A stretch of 55,635 bases of DNA from Ophiostoma sp. CBS 140.51 (lineage: Eukaryota; Ascomycota; Sordariomycetes; Ophiostomatales; Ophiostomataceae). The stretch's first letter is position 1; each line of letters opens with the position of its first letter. The notes under the pieces are model-generated. The model ran no database searches. It was not told where the DNA came from and was given only the letters and a program-made list of their open reading frames with translations. The DNA lies in NCBI GenBank assembly GCA_029298735.1, contig JANSLP010000223.1, positions 1 through 55,635 of the forward strand, written 5' to 3'. This document shows, piece after piece, positions 54,614 through 55,635 of the stretch. Position numbers and translations under genes: made by a program.

Positions 54614-55490
54614 TCAACTTCGCGACAACTGGAAAAGGGGCATATAAACAAACAACGGTGAACAGGTAGTTTTCGTGCGGAGATGGGCGAACGTGCCGCG
54701 TTTGACTTCACGTTCCTTTTGAATTGGAAAAGGACGCATCGGGTGTTGAAATGGGTGAAGTATTGATGACCCGTCATTAGTATCCGGCGATGTCAGAACA
54801 GAAGCTGGGGTGGTGACCTGTATGAATTTTTGGTTGTTCTTGGAAGGCTTGCGCTTGGTGCCATCCATATTGTACTTCTCCCTCTTTTTCACAAAAGCAA
54901 TCGGTACACGCGCAGGAATGGTGCCAGTTGTTTGGGAGAAGTGCAGCATGTGCAGCAGAATGACCAATACCCGGACAACGTCATTGCCTGCACGGTGGGC
55001 CTTATTGGGACTGTAAGGGACCAAGGCGCTAGACGGATAGCCAAGCGCCATGAGAACCTCAATCATTGGGTTTGGATAAGACAAAGTGTGAGTGACAAGA
55101 TCACTGATGTCACACCATGCAGACAGGTGTTCTGAGTAGACCGACTGCACTAGCTGAGTGCAAAGTATTCTGCACTCAAAAGCCATACTCCATCCCACGG
55201 GGACGAGCTTAATGGGCGAGTTGCCTTCTTTGTGGACCGTGGTCCCGGTCAATTTTGAGTATTCGGTGTTGAATCGATCATGAACCGACGCTAATAAAGC
55301 TTCGGGCTTCTCGTCGGCTTCCGTTTCATCAAACCACGCAGGCTTGGACAACAGCTTCTTTTCCTTATGTCTACTTTCGCTAGCGCGTTGGTGAATGCAA
55401 AAGGTATAGCTCTCGATCTAGGTGTCGGCCAAAAGAGTTGTTTGGTGCTGGGAGTGTCGTGAACTTCCAACACGAGATTCTTGCTAACTA
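54614..55490 (-). pseudogene. broken Gfd2/YDR514C-like RNase H-fold nuclease gene
   Basis: The minus-strand frame from 55417 to 54614 has no ATG before the conserved part, yet codes a clear C-terminal half of a Gfd2/YDR514C-type DEDDh nuclease domain. This includes LVPVGWSMAFECRIL, a middle helix with SDLVTHTLSYPNP, and the end motif HRAGNDVVRVLVILLHML, which has the His and Asp of the last active-site motif. The N-terminal strand with the first acidic pair (DxE) is missing. Another frame, open from about 55490 to 55291, contains coding-like sequence (VLEVHDTPSTKQLFWP). The two overlap near 55360-55400, which suggests a frameshift. The 3' end is low in similarity and Lys/Pro-rich. I read it as a decaying copy; an intron could also explain part of this. 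Confidence 0.5.
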
Positions 55491-55635
55491 CTCAAACTGT
55501 CCTGCGTACATAATGATGTCGTATATTTAGAGTGCAACAGAATGCCTCTTCACCATCTCCTTGTGAACGAATCCGGGGAATACCCAAGAATAACTTGATA
55601 TTTCTTGATTTATTTTCTTGTTTTTTTTTTTGGAG

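Noticed and set aside
1..55635. CRISPR arrays, bacterial insertion sequences, rRNA genes, polyketide or peptide synthetase clusters
   Set aside because: None is present; the repeats seen are short, adjacent and without spacer architecture, and all genes are of eukaryotic type.

Overview
The window is nuclear DNA of a filamentous ascomycete (Pezizomycotina). The evidence is fungal gene families, short GT-AG introns (51-78 nt) with CTAAC branch points, CT-rich leaders, GC-rich coding regions separated by long AT-richer spacers, and a fungal-type TPP riboswitch in front of the thiazole synthase gene. A sordariomycete, possibly near Ophiostomatales/Sporothrix, is my best guess, but that is inference from overall style and not from a marker gene.

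Left end (0.6-9.5 kb): four genes of the quinate/shikimate catabolic cluster. They are quinate/shikimate dehydrogenase (qutB/qa-3, minus), 3-dehydroshikimate dehydratase (qutC/qa-4, plus), catabolic type II 3-dehydroquinase (qutE/qa-2, minus) and the inositol-monophosphatase-like qutG/qa-x (plus). The enzymes would turn quinate or shikimate into protocatechuate. The activator, repressor and quinate permease are not in the window. A monocarboxylate-type MFS transporter follows. Next come a cipB-like zinc-independent MDR oxidoreductase (minus), translation factor eIF3d (one intron), an Ipa1/UBE3D-like E2-binding protein and a 1270-residue SNF2-family ATPase.

Middle (20-40 kb): sparse. It holds a small acidic protein of unknown function (23.4 kb), a poly-Q F-box protein (25.6-28.7 kb) and the mitochondrial J-protein Jac1/HscB (29.5 kb). 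An 8.4 kb stretch without a convincing protein gene then lies between the 3' ends of jac1 and a bZIP gene. In it I find an intron-containing tRNA-Met(CAT) with unusual positions, a 22-bp perfect palindrome and a foldable inverted repeat.

Right end (38.7-55.6 kb): a bZIP/DUF3425 transcription factor (minus), a secreted arylsulfatase (plus), a secreted stand-alone AA8 cytochrome-b domain (minus), and thiazole synthase THI4 (minus) with TPP aptamer, uORF and splice signals in its leader. These are followed by a short-chain dehydrogenase (minus, one intron) and an 855-residue protein joining a ubiquitin-conjugating (E2) fold to an F-box. The last kilobases are AT-rich and carry a broken Gfd2/YDR514C-like nuclease.

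The items most worth a second look are the E2/F-box fusion, the THI4 riboswitch with its uORF, the odd tRNA-Met, the 8.4 kb convergent gap with its foldable element, and the incomplete quinate cluster.
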